A stretch of DNA of 64,000 nucleotides from Flavipsychrobacter sp. Its GTDB lineage: Bacteria > Bacteroidota > Bacteroidia > Chitinophagales > Chitinophagaceae. The stretch spans positions 1 through 64,000 of the forward strand of contig JAFIGV010000027.1 in the NCBI GenBank assembly GCA_017849575.1. Direction: 5' to 3'. Each line of letters opens with the position of its first letter. The stretch's first letter is position 1. The position numbers and the translations under genes are program-made. The notes beneath the pieces were generated by a model. The model ran no database searches and was not told where the DNA came from. It worked only from the letters and a program-made list of their open reading frames with translations. Below are positions 1 through 10,046 of this stretch, piece by piece.

Positions 1-1
1 A

Positions 2-94
2 AACTTTACGGTAAAGTATAAGGCTACTCCGGGCTTCGCATTCCCTGCCGGCACTTATTCTACCGATGTAGTTTATACCGCTACACAGCAATAA
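2..94 (+). CDS. C-terminal end of a surface or beta-sandwich protein (partial)
   Basis: The window opens inside an open reading frame that runs in frame 2 to a TAA at 92-94. The visible 30 residues include FAFPAGTYSTDVVYTATQQ, alternating hydrophobic and Thr/Tyr residues typical of the last strands of a secreted beta-sandwich domain (fimbrial or WxL-like). A strong hairpin follows directly. The start and most of the protein lie outside the window, so no family can be named with confidence. Confidence 0.6.
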   Translation, partial: NFTVKYKATPGFAFPAGTYSTDVVYTATQQ

Positions 95-116
95 AACTCA
101 AGAGAAAACAGCATAC

Positions 117-141
117 AAAAGCTCCGGAAACGGGGCTTTTT
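117..141 (+). terminator. Rho-independent terminator after the partial gene
   Basis: The stem AAAAGCTCCG pairs with CGGGGCTTTT (one T-G wobble) around a GAAA tetraloop and runs into a T-stretch. It lies 23 bases after the stop of the partial first gene. Confidence 0.8.
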
Positions 142-214
142 CATTTTTGTGTAAAATCAGGCTGTTCTATTTAAAGATTAAAAATAAAATGGCTATCTTT
201 CGCGTAAAGAGAGA

Positions 215-613
215 ATGCCTATGCAATATTTTTTACTTTCTGTTACTGTTGTTTTAGCCATTGTACTTTACCGAATGCTGAGCAGTCAGCGCACCACTTA
301 TCCGTTTATCCGCACCACAAGGATAGACCGGACTGAGGACGATGCTGAATATCTGACCACGGAAGCCGAGCAGGGGCTGATCACTATTGATCATGATGTT
401 GTGATCGTAGAAGGTCAGGAATATTCTCTAAAGGCAAAAAAAGGCTTGGATTCTGAAGCGTTCCTCAATGTGGACAATGGAAAGCTGATCAGCATTGGTA
501 TCCGGCTGCGGGACGGTGAGAAACTCTTTTTCATTGATCCGGAACACAGCCTTGTTTCCAACTACAGACAGTCTGTTACGGACACACACACACACCACAT
601 CTTTTCATTTTAG
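215..613 (+). CDS. Small N-terminally membrane-anchored protein of unknown function
   Basis: This 132-residue protein has one hydrophobic segment at about residues 4-20, then a soluble Asp/Glu-rich part with predicted beta strands. I do not recognise the family. Two ATG codons (215 and 221) can serve as start; no Shine-Dalgarno sequence separates them. A 7-of-8 match to the Bacteroidota -7 element (TATCTTTC at 194-201) lies just upstream. The last codons are written by an (AC)7 run that encodes Thr-His repeats (THTHH), so gain or loss of one AC unit would change the C-terminus. A terminator follows at 638. The ORF is plausible because it has its own promoter-like element and terminator. Confidence 0.55.
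   Translation: MPMQYFLLSVTVVLAIVLYRMLSSQRTTYPFIRTTRIDRTEDDAEYLTTEAEQGLITIDHDVVIVEGQEYSLKAKKGLDSEAFLNVDNGKLISIGIRLRDGEKLFFIDPEHSLVSNYRQSVTDTHTHHIFSF
582..595 (+). repeat. (AC)7 dinucleotide microsatellite in a coding 3' end
   Basis: Seven uninterrupted AC units lie in the last 12 codons of the small ORF. Such runs can slip during replication; a change of one unit moves translation into a frame that stays open for tens of codons. Confidence 0.85.
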
Positions 614-637
614 TGCAGCAGTAACCCAACTACTTTT

Positions 638-665
638 AGCAGCAGCTTTTCGTTGCTGCTTTTTT
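638..665 (+). terminator. Terminator between convergent genes
   Basis: AGCAGCA (638-644) pairs with TGCTGCT (654-660) and is followed by a T-run (661-665). It serves the small + strand gene. The convergent kinase gene ends at 664, so the structure overlaps its stop. Confidence 0.7.
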
Positions 666-3600
666 ATGCCTGCCGCGTTTTGTGCTTTTCCCATTCGCGC
701 AGTACCAGTGGATGTGCTTTTTCATAAAGAGCCTGCAACGACTCCACCAGAGACCGGATGCTCATGAGAGATGCCCGTTCCCGTGCCAGGTGCTCTACCC
801 GTGCCAGTTGGTCGAACATATCAGCGACCTTTACCACGCCGACGCTTGATTTCAGGAAATGTGCCTGCTTTGCGAGTGCATCCATATCGTCGCCCGCCTC
901 GGCCAGCGAGGCCAGTTGCTGCAAACCATCCGGCATGGTACTGATAAAGATCTCCAGCACATCATGAAAATACTTGTGGTCAGCTCCGGCCAGCTCTTTC
1001 AGAAAGCTGAAGTCCACAAGCTGATCGGGTGCCGGCAACGACTCTGTGTTGGCCGGACCGGAATTATGCGCGGAAACGATTCCTGTTTTCTCTGCTATGA
1101 TCCGGTAGAGTTGATCCGGTTCAAAAGGCTTTGAAATATATCCGTCCATACCTGCTTCCTTGCATTTATCCTCCTCACCCTTTAGTGCATCGGCCGTCAT
1201 GGCTATGATGGGCAGTGTACATTTCATTACCTGCCGCAGGTAGCGTGTTGCCTTGTAACCATCTACCTCGGGCATCTGAATGTCCATAAGAATCAGGTCG
1301 AACCCACCCCGCTTCACTTGTTGAATAGCTTCCTGTCCGTTGCTGGCGATGGTTAGGATCACACCTTGCCGCTCCAGCGTATTTTTGACCACCTTTTGAT
1401 TGATCAGGTTGTCTTCTGCCACCAATATCCTTAACCCCGTCAGTGAATAACTTGCTGCATCGTTCTCTCTGTCGCGTTCCACAACACCCTGCCTGCCGTC
1501 GGCCACCTCATAGGGTATGGAGAAGGTAAACACAGAGCCCTTGCCCGGCGTGCTGCTTACCATGATCACTCCGCCTTGTAGCTCCACGAGTTGTTTTACG
1601 ATGGCAAGCCCAAGACCGGTGCCGCCATACTTCCGTGCATCTTCGGCCTTGCTCTGAGAGAAGCTTTCAAAAATTTGCCCCAGCTTATCGTGCGGGATGC
1701 CAATTCCTGTATCCTTTACTGCTACATTCAGCGACACCTTTCCGGCCGCGATTTTTTCCGCCGTTAACTTCACTTCCACCTGTCCCTGCGTAGTAAATTT
1801 CAAAGCATTTCCGGCCAGGTTGATGACGATTTGCTGCAGGCGCAAAGGATCGCCCAACAGTATCTCCGGCACATTACCGTCTATCACCAGATTGAGCTTG
1901 ATCATTTTTTCATCTGCCTTGAAGTGTAGCGGATAAATTGCTTTCCGGATACTTTCCCGCGGCGCAAACGGGATGGATTCAAACTCAAACTTGCCCGATT
2001 TTATCTTAGAAAAATCGAGCAGATCGTTGATTATAGAAAGCAGGCTTTGGGCCGATTCGTGGATACTTTCAGTAAAATCTTTTTGCTCGTCGTTGAGATC
2101 CGTGCTCATCAAAAGATTAGCCATACCGATAATGCCATTCATCGGTGTACGTATCTCATGACTCATGTTGGCCAGAAAAGACTCCTGCGCTGCTTTTGCA
2201 TTCTCGGCTTCCTGACGCGACTCTATCAGCTTTATCTCCGTGGCTTTCCGCTCGGTGATGTCTGTAGCCATGACGCCTACGTATTGAACCTTTCCTTTTT
2301 CATCGAGCAGGGGAAACTTCACGACCCAGTAGTGCAGATACACACCATCTTCATAGATCGTTTCTTCGAGCTCCGCCAGCCGTGCATGCTGCACCACATA
2401 TTCGTCGGTCTCTCGATAGAGTGCTAGCCGGTCCGGCGTGTGTCTGGGTATCTGTTCGTTTGTGCGGCCGATAAGTTCTGCGGCCGGCGTCCGGAACACC
2501 TCTTCCGTCTTTTTATTGACGATCAGATAGGTGCCCTCTACATTTTTGATGTACAGCACGGACGGCACATTGTCAATAATTTCCTGAATGATCTTAAGGC
2601 GGTTACGATTTTCAGCTTCAAGTGCCTCTATCTCCAGGGCTCTTTGTTTCTCTTCTTCAATATCCCAAAGCACCACCTGCCATTCCCTTTGTTCGGTTTC
2701 ACGGCTTGCAGGAAAAATGCGGCACATCACCCATTTGTGTTGACCATCGGCGGTAATGATCTGGATTTCAGCAGAAGTGTTTTGCTGGGCCTGAGGGCCT
2801 GCATCAAAAAGCGCATGGTGCAGCACCGGCCTGTATTCGCGCACCACACGGGCATGAAAGGGGCGCTCCAGCACTTCTTCTGCGCTGTAGCCAGCCAGCG
2901 TAGCAATATTTTTACTGACAAAGCGCACCACGCCACTTTCGTCCACAATCAATGTTGTCACCCCGGCATTTTCAACAAGCGCCCTGTATCTGGCTTCTTT
3001 TTTCCGGGCTTGTTCTTCGGCAAGAGATTTTCGGGTAATGCTTTGCCTTACTTTGTATAGCGCAAGGCTTAGAAATGCGGAGATCAGAAAAAAGCTGATG
3101 ACTGAAAAAGAAATCCGGCTGCGGCTGTAGGACTTATTTTCGCTGGTTCGGCTGGCAAGCATCTCTGACTGTGTGCTTTCCATTACAGAAAGTAGTTCGT
3201 CAATTTCCTTGTTGCCTTCGTTCATCAGTATTTTTATGTCCGGGTCCGACGGTTTCATTCGCCCTTCTTCCATTTGTTTGATGAGCAGTAAGGCTGTCGA
3301 TTTTTTTTGTACGATAAGGTCGTGTAGCGTTACCGCTCTTTGGTACTGGCCACCGTTTTCCTTGGTGATATCTATAAGGTAGGTGGTGCGCTTTATCGTT
3401 TTATCCGCCTTCTCTACCAGCGTCTTTTTATAATTGTCAAGGCCGGTGAGCAAATATCCCTGCAGAGCCACCTCTATGTCGCGCACCCCGGTCTGAGTAG
3501 ATTTTATTTGCTGCAAAACATCGTTGGTACGGTTTACCCATAGTTCTGACTGGCCGGCACGCCGGTATAACTGAAAGGCCTGAAAAACGTATAGGCACAA

Positions 3601-3672
3601 AAAAACGATGATGGTAGCGTTGATCAGAAGGAATGATCTCCTGAGCTGGGCTGCTACCGAGTTGGGCTGCAT
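664..3672 (-). CDS. Hybrid sensor histidine kinase/response regulator (BarA-like, CHASE3-PAS-PAS-HK-REC-Hpt)
   Basis: A 1002-residue tripartite signalling protein. Residues 13-33 and about 187-207 are membrane segments flanking a CHASE3-like extracytoplasmic helical domain. Two PAS domains follow (about 228-340 and 362-475). The dimerisation/phosphoacceptor motif is [15 protein letters not shown] with His505; the ATPase domain has N622 (NALKF) and the GTGLGL box near 684. The receiver domain carries D754, phosphoacceptor D797 (LILMDIQMP) and K848. The Hpt domain has H938 (QAHFLKSS). All phosphorelay residues are present, so a full His-Asp-His relay is possible within one chain, with output to an unlinked regulator. 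No response-regulator gene is adjacent. The start is the ATG at 3670-3672; no promoter element is obvious. Confidence 0.95.
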   Translation of the reverse strand: MQPNSVAAQLRRSFLLINATIIVFLCLYVFQAFQLYRRAGQSELWVNRTNDVLQQIKSTQTGVRDIEVALQGYLLTGLDNYKKTLVEKADKTIKRTTYLIDITKENGGQYQRAVTLHDLIVQKKSTALLLIKQMEEGRMKPSDPDIKILMNEGNKEIDELLSVMESTQSEMLASRTSENKSYSRSRISFSVISFFLISAFLSLALYKVRQSITRKSLAEEQARKKEARYRALVENAGVTTLIVDESGVVRFVSKNIATLAGYSAEEVLERPFHARVVREYRPVLHHALFDAGPQAQQNTSAEIQIITADGQHKWVMCRIFPASRETEQREWQVVLWDIEEEKQRALEIEALEAENRNRLKIIQEIIDNVPSVLYIKNVEGTYLIVNKKTEEVFRTPAAELIGRTNEQIPRHTPDRLALYRETDEYVVQHARLAELEETIYEDGVYLHYWVVKFPLLDEKGKVQYVGVMATDITERKATEIKLIESRQEAENAKAAQESFLANMSHEIRTPMNGIIGMANLLMSTDLNDEQKDFTESIHESAQSLLSIINDLLDFSKIKSGKFEFESIPFAPRESIRKAIYPLHFKADEKMIKLNLVIDGNVPEILLGDPLRLQQIVINLAGNALKFTTQGQVEVKLTAEKIAAGKVSLNVAVKDTGIGIPHDKLGQIFESFSQSKAEDARKYGGTGLGLAIVKQLVELQGGVIMVSSTPGKGSVFTFSIPYEVADGRQGVVERDRENDAASYSLTGLRILVAEDNLINQKVVKNTLERQGVILTIASNGQEAIQQVKRGGFDLILMDIQMPEVDGYKATRYLRQVMKCTLPIIAMTADALKGEEDKCKEAGMDGYISKPFEPDQLYRIIAEKTGIVSAHNSGPANTESLPAPDQLVDFSFLKELAGADHKYFHDVLEIFISTMPDGLQQLASLAEAGDDMDALAKQAHFLKSSVGVVKVADMFDQLARVEHLARERASLMSIRSLVESLQALYEKAHPLVLREWEKHKTRQA

Positions 3673-3809
3673 AAAAGGAACAGTGTAAATGCTTCGAGAC
3701 GAAACTAATCAAATATGGCTACATCTCATAACAAACAGGCTCATCCAAAACGTGTACATTATCATGAAATTAAATTTTCCTACAACTTTATTATTCGGGA
3801 TTCGCATAT

Positions 3810-3817
3810 TATTTTTG
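3810..3817 (+). promoter_or_regulatory. Bacteroidota -7 element (TATTTTTG)
   Basis: Exact TAnnTTTG match 53 bases upstream of the capD-like gene, in the only sizeable gap on that side. The -33 TTG is not clear. Confidence 0.5.
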
Positions 3818-3870
3818 TTGCTGATTACGTAAGAACGACCCTCTGACTTCATTTTTTTAAAGAAGTTCAC

Positions 3871-5784
3871 ATGCCAGACAAATTCAAGACCCTGCCAAGA
3901 TGGCTTATCTTTTTATTAGACCTGACCGGCGTAGGGGTTGCATTACTGGTATCCCAAATTCTCCGGTTTAACTTTCATGTTGAGCAGGCTTTCCAGAACT
4001 TCAGTTTTGCGCTGGCACTGGCCCTCACCATCAATGCAGGTTTGTTCTATGGGTTCAAGTCTTATGCGGGCATTGTTCGGTATACTACTATTCGCGACAC
4101 CTTCCGCCTTCTGGCCATCACCACCATTTCAAGCATCATCTACTTTGTCATTGGTTTCATTTATTACCAGAAGGGTGTTTTCTTTTTATCGAGGGCTACT
4201 ATTCTGATTAATTTTTTCATTGTAAGCTCTGGTCTTATTGGCTACCGCATGGTGGTAAGGCACCTATACCGACTGTTTTTTACAGAAAACCTTTTGAAGA
4301 ACCGGGCAAGAGCGGTGGTGTACGATACGAGCGAGCAGGGGTTGCTTACTAAAAGAGTGATCAACGACTATCCTCAAAGCCAGATGCAGGTAGTTGCTTT
4401 TGTGGATGATAAAGCCAACAACCACGGAAAGATCATGGAAGGCCTGCCCATCTACGATCTCAATGATGCGACTTTCAAAAAACTGGTGGATGAAGAAGTG
4501 AAACTCATCATCATCGCCAATAAGGAAATTGCTGTGCAGAAGCTTAACCTCATTGTGGATATGGCCCTGCTGCACGGCATCCGGGTGCAACAGGTTCCTC
4601 CGATCTCCCAATGGCTGAAGGGCAAACTAGGCTCGGAACAACTTAAAGACATCAACATCGAAGACCTGCTGGAACGTGAAGTTATTCAGATCCATAACGA
4701 GAATATTTTCTACGCACTAAAGGGAAAGAAGGTGCTGGTGACCGGGGCAGCCGGTTCTATAGGCAGCGAAATGGTGCGGCAGCTTATAAAGTTCAAACCC
4801 GCCCTGATTGTGCTCTGCGACAAGGCGGAAAGCCCGCTGCATGAGCTCTGCCTCGAGATTCAGGAGAACTACTCGAACGCACCCATTAAACCCTACATCG
4901 GAGATATTTGCGACAAAGTGCGGATGGACCATCTCTTTGAGGTGTATAATCCTGATATCGTTTTTCATGCGGCTGCTTACAAACATGTGCCGCTGATGGA
5001 AGAGAATCCTTCGGTTGCTATTTTGAACAACGTACTCGGCACACGTGTACTGGCCGAACTTTCAGTAAGCTATGGGGTGGAGAAGTTTGTGATGATCTCT
5101 ACCGACAAGGCGGTGAACCCGACCAATGTAATGGGTGCCTCCAAGCGCATTTCAGAGATACTTATTCAAAGTCTTTTCAAACATCTTTATCCTTCGGAAG
5201 AGGCTCTGATGAAAAAGGGAACCAGACCTACCATGTTCATTACCACACGTTTTGGCAATGTATTGGGCAGCAATGGCTCTGTAATTCCGAGGTTCAAAAA
5301 GCAGATTGAGCGCGGCGGACCCCTCACCGTCACCCATCCGGAAATTACACGCTATTTTATGACCATCCCCGAGGCCTGCCAGTTGGTGATAGAGGCGGGC
5401 GTAATGGGTATGGGTGGCGAAATATTTGTCTTCGACATGGGCAATCCTGTACGCGTGGTTGACCTTGCCGAAAAAATGATCCGCCTTTCCGGAAGACAAC
5501 CCGGCGCGGATATTGACATCGTGTTCACGGGGTTGCGTCCGGGTGAAAAACTATATGAAGAGCTGTTGAGTAATAAAGAAAATACACTGCCTACCTACCA
5601 TGAAAAAATTCTTATTGCCAAGGTAATGGAATATGATTTTCATGCAGTGAACGAAAAGATCGAACAACTGATACAAAGCGCCAGCAAGCACTACACGTTT
5701 GAAACAGTAGCGCTGATGAAGGAAATCGTGCCGGAGTTCATTTCAAAAAATTCTACGTTCGAGAGCCTCGACGTAAAAGTGTAA
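3871..5784 (+). CDS. Membrane nucleoside-diphosphate-sugar dehydratase/epimerase (CapD/WbpM/FlaA1 family)
   Basis: 637 residues. The N-terminal part holds about four membrane helices (roughly 12-150), then a Rossmann-like nucleotide-binding domain, then the catalytic short-chain dehydrogenase domain. Its NAD-binding loop is VTGAAGSIGSEM (about residue 290). In the active-site segment ISTDKAVNPTNVMGASKR the usual Tyr is replaced by Met, giving the Ser-Met-Lys triad known for the WbpM type of 4,6-dehydratase. Members convert UDP-GlcNAc to a 4-keto-6-deoxy sugar for capsule, O-antigen or glycoprotein glycans at the inner membrane. It stands alone between the kinase and korA, but gmd, fcl and a flippase lie in the same window. 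The exact sugar product cannot be told from sequence alone. Confidence 0.9.
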   Translation: MPDKFKTLPRWLIFLLDLTGVGVALLVSQILRFNFHVEQAFQNFSFALALALTINAGLFYGFKSYAGIVRYTTIRDTFRLLAITTISSIIYFVIGFIYYQKGVFFLSRATILINFFIVSSGLIGYRMVVRHLYRLFFTENLLKNRARAVVYDTSEQGLLTKRVINDYPQSQMQVVAFVDDKANNHGKIMEGLPIYDLNDATFKKLVDEEVKLIIIANKEIAVQKLNLIVDMALLHGIRVQQVPPISQWLKGKLGSEQLKDINIEDLLEREVIQIHNENIFYALKGKKVLVTGAAGSIGSEMVRQLIKFKPALIVLCDKAESPLHELCLEIQENYSNAPIKPYIGDICDKVRMDHLFEVYNPDIVFHAAAYKHVPLMEENPSVAILNNVLGTRVLAELSVSYGVEKFVMISTDKAVNPTNVMGASKRISEILIQSLFKHLYPSEEALMKKGTRPTMFITTRFGNVLGSNGSVIPRFKKQIERGGPLTVTHPEITRYFMTIPEACQLVIEAGVMGMGGEIFVFDMGNPVRVVDLAEKMIRLSGRQPGADIDIVFTGLRPGEKLYEELLSNKENTLPTYHEKILIAKVMEYDFHAVNEKIEQLIQSASKHYTFETVALMKEIVPEFISKNSTFESLDVKV

Positions 5785-5801
5785 GCAGATCTAACAAAAA
5801 A

Positions 5802-5820
5802 GGTCCGGCAAACGCGGACC
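5802..5820 (-). terminator. Terminator of korA
   Basis: GGTCCG (5802-5807) pairs with CGGACC (5815-5820). Read on the minus strand the stem is followed by six T. It separates korA from the convergent capD-like gene. Confidence 0.8.
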
Positions 5821-5856
5821 CATTCCATCAGGTTCTATCTTCAACATTCGTATCCC

Positions 5857-7701
5857 TTACAATAGTTGGCTGATCGCCGATACCAGCTCAGACCTCGTAA
5901 TCGGGGTACCTTTGATTTTGTTATATCCCTTTGCATCGATCAGGTACTTGTCGCGGATGATCTTTATAAGCTGTCCATTGTTGATCTCCGGTATCAACAC
6001 CTGTTTATAATTTTTCAGTAGGTCGCCCAGGTTCTTCGGAAAAGGACGAAGATGCCGCAGGTGAGCATGGGCCACAGCTTTTCCCTGTGCCTGCAATTCC
6101 ATTACTGCGCTTTTGATGGAGCCGTAGGTAGAGCCCCAGCCCAGCACCAATACATCTCCGTTAGCGGGGCCACTGTCCAGTGTCTGTAAAGGAATATCAT
6201 CAGCCACTTTGTCCACCTTAGCTTCGCGGGTTTTTACCATATGCTGGTGGTTTTCAGGATCATAAGACACATTTCCGGTAATGTCTTCCTTCTCAAGCCC
6301 TCCTATGCGATGCTCGAGGCCAGGTGTACCGGGCACTGCCCAGGGACGCACCAGTTTCTCATCGCGCAGGTAGGGGAGGAAATTTTCTTCGCCTTCATTA
6401 AGCCCGGTCTTAAAATGTACAGGTATAGGTTGGAGGTCGGAGCTCTTGGGAAAACGCCAGGGCTCTGCACCATTGGCAATATATCCGTCACTAAGCAGTA
6501 TTACAGGTGTCATGTGCTGCACCGCAATCCGCACAGCTTCGTACACGGCATCAAAGCAGTCGCTCGGTGTGCTCGCCGATACCACTGGCATCGGGCTTTC
6601 CCCATTGCGGCCGTAGTAGGCCTGCAGCAGGTCGCTTTGCTCTGTCTTGGTAGGAAGACCCGTTGAGGGCCCTCCTCTCTGAATGTTGATAATTACGAGG
6701 GGTATCTCCAGCATAAGTGCCAGACCCATTGCTTCGGTTTTGAGCGCCATGCCCGGTCCCGAAGTAGTAGTAACGCCAAGGCTGCCGCCGTAAGAAGCGC
6801 CGATAGCCGCTGTGATACCAGCAATTTCATCTTCGGCCTGAAAAGTGCGGATACCGAAGTTTTTGTAGCGCGAAAGCTCATGAAGTATATCGGAGGCCGG
6901 CGTGATGGGGTAGGTACCCAGAAAAAGAGAAAGGCCTGATTTTTCGGCCGCGGCTATGAGGCCGTATGCCAGGGCCGTATTGCCCGTTATGCCGCGATAT
7001 TTGCCCGGGGGCAGCTTTGCCTTTTCCACCTTGTAGCGGGTAGTGAAGGCTTCAACAGTTTCTCCATAATGATAACCGGCTTTGAGGGCTTTTGTGTTTG
7101 CTTCCAGAATTTCAGCCCGCTTTCCAAACTTTTCTTCAAGGAAGTTGATTGTGTTGGCCAATTCCCGGTTATAAAGCCAATAGAGAAAGCCCAGCACGAA
7201 CATGTTCTTTGCACGATCCTTTTCTTTCGTTCCAAGTTGCACCTCTTTAAGTGCCTCCCGGGTAAGCTTGGTTATATCAAGTTTATATAGCTCATAACCG
7301 GTAAGCGAGCCGTCTTCCAGCGGATTTACACCCTCCGGATAATTAGAAAGCCTGAGATTTTTTGTATCGAAACCATCTGTATTGGCAATGATCATTCCGC
7401 CCGGCTTCAACGACTTCAGGTTTACCTTTAGTGCTGCAGCATTCATGGCCACCAGCACGTCGCATACATCGCCCGGCGTAAACACTCTGTGGCTTGAAAA
7501 ATGAAGCTGATAACCACTCACGCCGGGTACAGTGCCCTGAGGCGCACGTATCTCTGCCGGGAAATCCGGAAAAGTAGAGAGATCATTACCAATCAGCGCT
7601 GTATTGTTTGTAAACTGCGAGCCCGTAAGCTGCATCCCATCGCCACTATCACCTGCAAATTTGATGACTACATCTTCGACAACCTGTGTAGGAACAGACA
7701 T
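5857..7701 (-). CDS. korA: 2-oxoacid:acceptor oxidoreductase, fused gamma-alpha subunit (KorA-type)
   Basis: 614 residues from the chosen ATG at 7699-7701. An upstream in-frame start at 7755 is rejected because the promoter element sits there. The N-terminal about 185 residues are the gamma domain (FAGDSGDGMQLTG). The rest is the alpha-subunit pyruvate-ferredoxin oxidoreductase fold (YPITPASDILHELS; GPGMALKTEAMGL; NIQRGGPSTGLPTKTEQSD). In this family it pairs with a TPP- and 4Fe-4S-binding beta subunit (KorB) to oxidise 2-oxoglutarate or a similar 2-oxoacid to the acyl-CoA with ferredoxin reduction. No korB is adjacent: neighbours are the convergent capD-like gene and the divergent gmd. Substrate assignment is by family resemblance only. 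Confidence 0.9.
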   Translation of the reverse strand: MSVPTQVVEDVVIKFAGDSGDGMQLTGSQFTNNTALIGNDLSTFPDFPAEIRAPQGTVPGVSGYQLHFSSHRVFTPGDVCDVLVAMNAAALKVNLKSLKPGGMIIANTDGFDTKNLRLSNYPEGVNPLEDGSLTGYELYKLDITKLTREALKEVQLGTKEKDRAKNMFVLGFLYWLYNRELANTINFLEEKFGKRAEILEANTKALKAGYHYGETVEAFTTRYKVEKAKLPPGKYRGITGNTALAYGLIAAAEKSGLSLFLGTYPITPASDILHELSRYKNFGIRTFQAEDEIAGITAAIGASYGGSLGVTTTSGPGMALKTEAMGLALMLEIPLVIINIQRGGPSTGLPTKTEQSDLLQAYYGRNGESPMPVVSASTPSDCFDAVYEAVRIAVQHMTPVILLSDGYIANGAEPWRFPKSSDLQPIPVHFKTGLNEGEENFLPYLRDEKLVRPWAVPGTPGLEHRIGGLEKEDITGNVSYDPENHQHMVKTREAKVDKVADDIPLQTLDSGPANGDVLVLGWGSTYGSIKSAVMELQAQGKAVAHAHLRHLRPFPKNLGDLLKNYKQVLIPEINNGQLIKIIRDKYLIDAKGYNKIKGTPITRSELVSAISQLL

Positions 7702-7752
7702 AAAACATGAATAAAATAACCTGATAAAAATTCCGTTTTTGGCGGAGCTGCG

Positions 7753-7760
7753 CAAAGGTA
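7753..7760 (-). promoter_or_regulatory. Bacteroidota -7 element for korA (TACCTTTG)
   Basis: The minus strand reads TACCTTTG, an exact TAnnTTTG. It lies about 50 bases before the korA ATG at 7701 and argues against the longer upstream start. Confidence 0.6.
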
Positions 7761-7905
7761 GGCAATTTGGCCTTCAGGCTTGGTGATCTGTGTCTGTGTT
7801 TTCAGAAGGCTGCATTTACTCTATAGCCTGTAAACCCGGTTGCCGCAACAATCAGATTTTTTCTATCCGAGCGCTTATTATACTATGAAAGTGTCAGAAC
7901 AACAT

Positions 7906-7913
7906 TACTTTTG
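7906..7913 (+). promoter_or_regulatory. Bacteroidota -7 element for gmd-fcl (TACTTTTG)
   Basis: Exact TAnnTTTG only 18 bases before the gmd ATG, so the leader would be about 12 nt. The element overlaps the TTG at 7911 that would give a longer ORF, which supports the downstream ATG as the true start. Confidence 0.65.
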
Positions 7914-7931
7914 CCCAAATTTTTTCAGTCC

Positions 7932-9044
7932 ATGAAGAAGGCTTTAATTACAGGTATTACCGGTCAGGACGGCGCTTACCTAACGGAACTGCTGCTCGAG
8001 AAGGGTTACGAAGTACACGGCATTAAGCGTCGTGCATCACTGATCAATACCCAGCGCATAGACCACCTGTATCAGGACCCCCATGAGAAGTATTTAAAAA
8101 TGATCCTGCACTATGGAGATCTCTCTGACTCTACCAATATCATTCGGATCATACAACAGGTGCAGCCTGATGAAATTTATAACCTTGGCGCTATGAGCCA
8201 TGTTCAGGTAAGTTTTGAAGAACCCGAATATGCCGCTCAGGTTGATGGAATTGGCACGCTGCGCATTCTGGAAGCGGTACGCATTTTAGGCCTCGAAAAG
8301 AAGACAAGGATCTACCAGGCTTCTACGTCCGAACTTTACGGATTAGTGCAGGCCGTACCTCAGTCGGAAACTACTCCTTTCTACCCCAGGTCTCCTTATG
8401 CTGTTGCAAAGCTCTATGGCTACTGGATTACAGTCAATTATCGTGAAGCCTATGGAATGTATGCCTGCAACGGAATACTATTTAACCACGAGAGCCCCCT
8501 GCGCGGCGAAACCTTTGTGACGCGTAAGATCACCCGTGGAGTAGCCGAACTGGTGCTGGGCCTGAAGAAAAAACTTTACCTCGGCAACCTGGACGCCAAG
8601 CGCGACTGGGGACATGCCAAAGATTATGTGGAAGCCATGTGGTTGATCCTGCAACAACAGGAGGCAGAAGATTTTGTTATCGCCACGGGTGTCACCACCA
8701 CCGTGCGCGATTTTGTGCGTCTTGCCTTTAGCCACGCGGGTGTAGAGCTTGGCTTTGAGGGCGAAGGCATAAATGAGAAAGGAATTGTTACCGCGGTAAC
8801 TAACCCAGACGTAAAAGTGTCTGTAGGAGATGTAATCGTAGAAGTGGATCAGCGTTATTTCCGGCCTACAGAAGTGGACTTGTTGCTGGGCGATCCGACA
8901 AAAGCACAACAGAAACTGGGATGGAAGGCAAAATACAGCCTCGATGAATTAGCCCGCGAAATGGTGGAAGCCGATATCGAGTTGTTTAGAAAAGACTTGT
9001 TGCTGAAGGAATCAGGGTACAGAACCTTAAACCAGTACGAATAG
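7932..9044 (+). CDS. gmd: GDP-mannose 4,6-dehydratase
   Basis: 370 residues, usual for the family. It has the NADP-binding glycine motif [10 protein letters not shown] at the N-terminus, the active-site STSELYG and the YxxxK motif in [12 protein letters not shown]. It converts GDP-D-mannose to GDP-4-keto-6-deoxy-D-mannose in the cytoplasm, the first committed step to GDP-L-fucose. The next gene (fcl) starts one base after its stop and does the second step, so the two form an operon driven from the element at 7906. The start ATG at 7932 gives the standard N-terminus [14 protein letters not shown]. Confidence 0.97.
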   Translation: MKKALITGITGQDGAYLTELLLEKGYEVHGIKRRASLINTQRIDHLYQDPHEKYLKMILHYGDLSDSTNIIRIIQQVQPDEIYNLGAMSHVQVSFEEPEYAAQVDGIGTLRILEAVRILGLEKKTRIYQASTSELYGLVQAVPQSETTPFYPRSPYAVAKLYGYWITVNYREAYGMYACNGILFNHESPLRGETFVTRKITRGVAELVLGLKKKLYLGNLDAKRDWGHAKDYVEAMWLILQQQEAEDFVIATGVTTTVRDFVRLAFSHAGVELGFEGEGINEKGIVTAVTNPDVKVSVGDVIVEVDQRYFRPTEVDLLLGDPTKAQQKLGWKAKYSLDELAREMVEADIELFRKDLLLKESGYRTLNQYE

Positions 9045-9045
9045 C

Positions 9046-9981
9046 ATGGAGCAAAATAGTAAGATATATGTAGCCGGCCACAACGGCATGGTGGGCTCGG
9101 CAATAGTCCGCAAGCTTCGGGAAGAGGGTTATGAGAATCTGGTGTTGCGCGGATCGAAAGAGTTGGATCTGCGCGATCAGCAGGCTGTACATGCTTTCTT
9201 TGCTGAGGAAAAGCCCGAGTTCGTTTTTCTTGCCGCCGCAAAAGTGGGTGGCATTGTGGCCAACAACACCTATCGCGCGGAATTTCTTTATGACAACCTG
9301 GCTATGGAACTGAATGTGATCCATGCTGCTTATAAAAACGATGTCAAAAAACTGCTGTTCCTGGGCAGCTCTTGCATCTATCCGAAGATGGCGCCACAGC
9401 CGATGAAGGAAGACGACCTGCTTACCGGCCTTTTGGAACAAACCAATGAACCTTACGCCATTGCAAAAATTGCGGGCATTAAACTCTGCGAAGCTTATCG
9501 CGACCAGTATGGATGCAATTTCATTGCGGCAATGCCCACCAATTTGTTCGGTAAGGGAGATAATTACCACCTTCAGAATTCACACGTTATTCCGGCTTTG
9601 ATCCGCAAGTTTCATGAGGCTAAAACTCAGGGAAAGAACGAGGTGGAGATCTGGGGCACGGGTACACCACTCCGCGAGTTTATGTTTGTGGACGACCTTG
9701 CCGACGGATGCCTTTTCCTCATGAAACATTACAACGACCGCCTGTTTATGAACATCGGTACGGGTGAAGAAGTGACCATAAAAGACCTGGCCGGCCTTGT
9801 AAAAGAGGTGGTGGGATTCGAAGGCAATATAGTTTTCGATACGGGCAAGCCCGATGGTACACCGCGAAAACTCATGGACACCTCTCGCCTGCACAGCCTG
9901 GGGTGGAAGCATCAGACTCATCTGAAAGAGGGCCTGAAAAAAGCCTACGAATATTTCCAGGAAGGAGAACAAAGGTTATAG
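9046..9981 (+). CDS. fcl: GDP-L-fucose synthase
   Basis: 311 residues. N-terminal [16 protein letters not shown] is the Rossmann loop. FLGSSCIYP and [18 protein letters not shown] supply the catalytic Ser, Cys, Tyr and Lys of the epimerase/reductase. It turns GDP-4-keto-6-deoxymannose into GDP-L-fucose with NADPH. It is translationally linked to gmd (one-base spacing) and ends at a very strong hairpin. GDP-fucose could feed surface polysaccharide or glycoproteins; no fucosyltransferase is adjacent. Confidence 0.97.
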   Translation: MEQNSKIYVAGHNGMVGSAIVRKLREEGYENLVLRGSKELDLRDQQAVHAFFAEEKPEFVFLAAAKVGGIVANNTYRAEFLYDNLAMELNVIHAAYKNDVKKLLFLGSSCIYPKMAPQPMKEDDLLTGLLEQTNEPYAIAKIAGIKLCEAYRDQYGCNFIAAMPTNLFGKGDNYHLQNSHVIPALIRKFHEAKTQGKNEVEIWGTGTPLREFMFVDDLADGCLFLMKHYNDRLFMNIGTGEEVTIKDLAGLVKEVVGFEGNIVFDTGKPDGTPRKLMDTSRLHSLGWKHQTHLKEGLKKAYEYFQEGEQRL

Positions 9982-9992
9982 AATATTTCCTG

Positions 9993-10033
9993 CACAAAAG
10001 AAATGCACCGCGGCGCGGTGCATTTCTTTTGTG
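9993..10033. terminator. Long perfect bidirectional terminator hairpin
   Basis: A perfect 19-bp stem (9993-10011 with 10015-10033) closes on a 3-base loop. Its A-rich and T-rich ends suit termination in both directions, for fcl on + and the porP/sprF-like gene on -. Confidence 0.9.
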
Positions 10034-10046
10034 TCCATAGGCCTGA

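Noticed and set aside
7702-7755. Longer KorA N-terminus (start at 7755)
   Set aside because: An exact -7 promoter element (7753-7760) overlaps that start, and homologues begin near the ATG at 7701.
7911-7931. TTG start of gmd at 7911
   Set aside because: It lies inside the promoter element; the ATG at 7932 gives the standard N-terminus.
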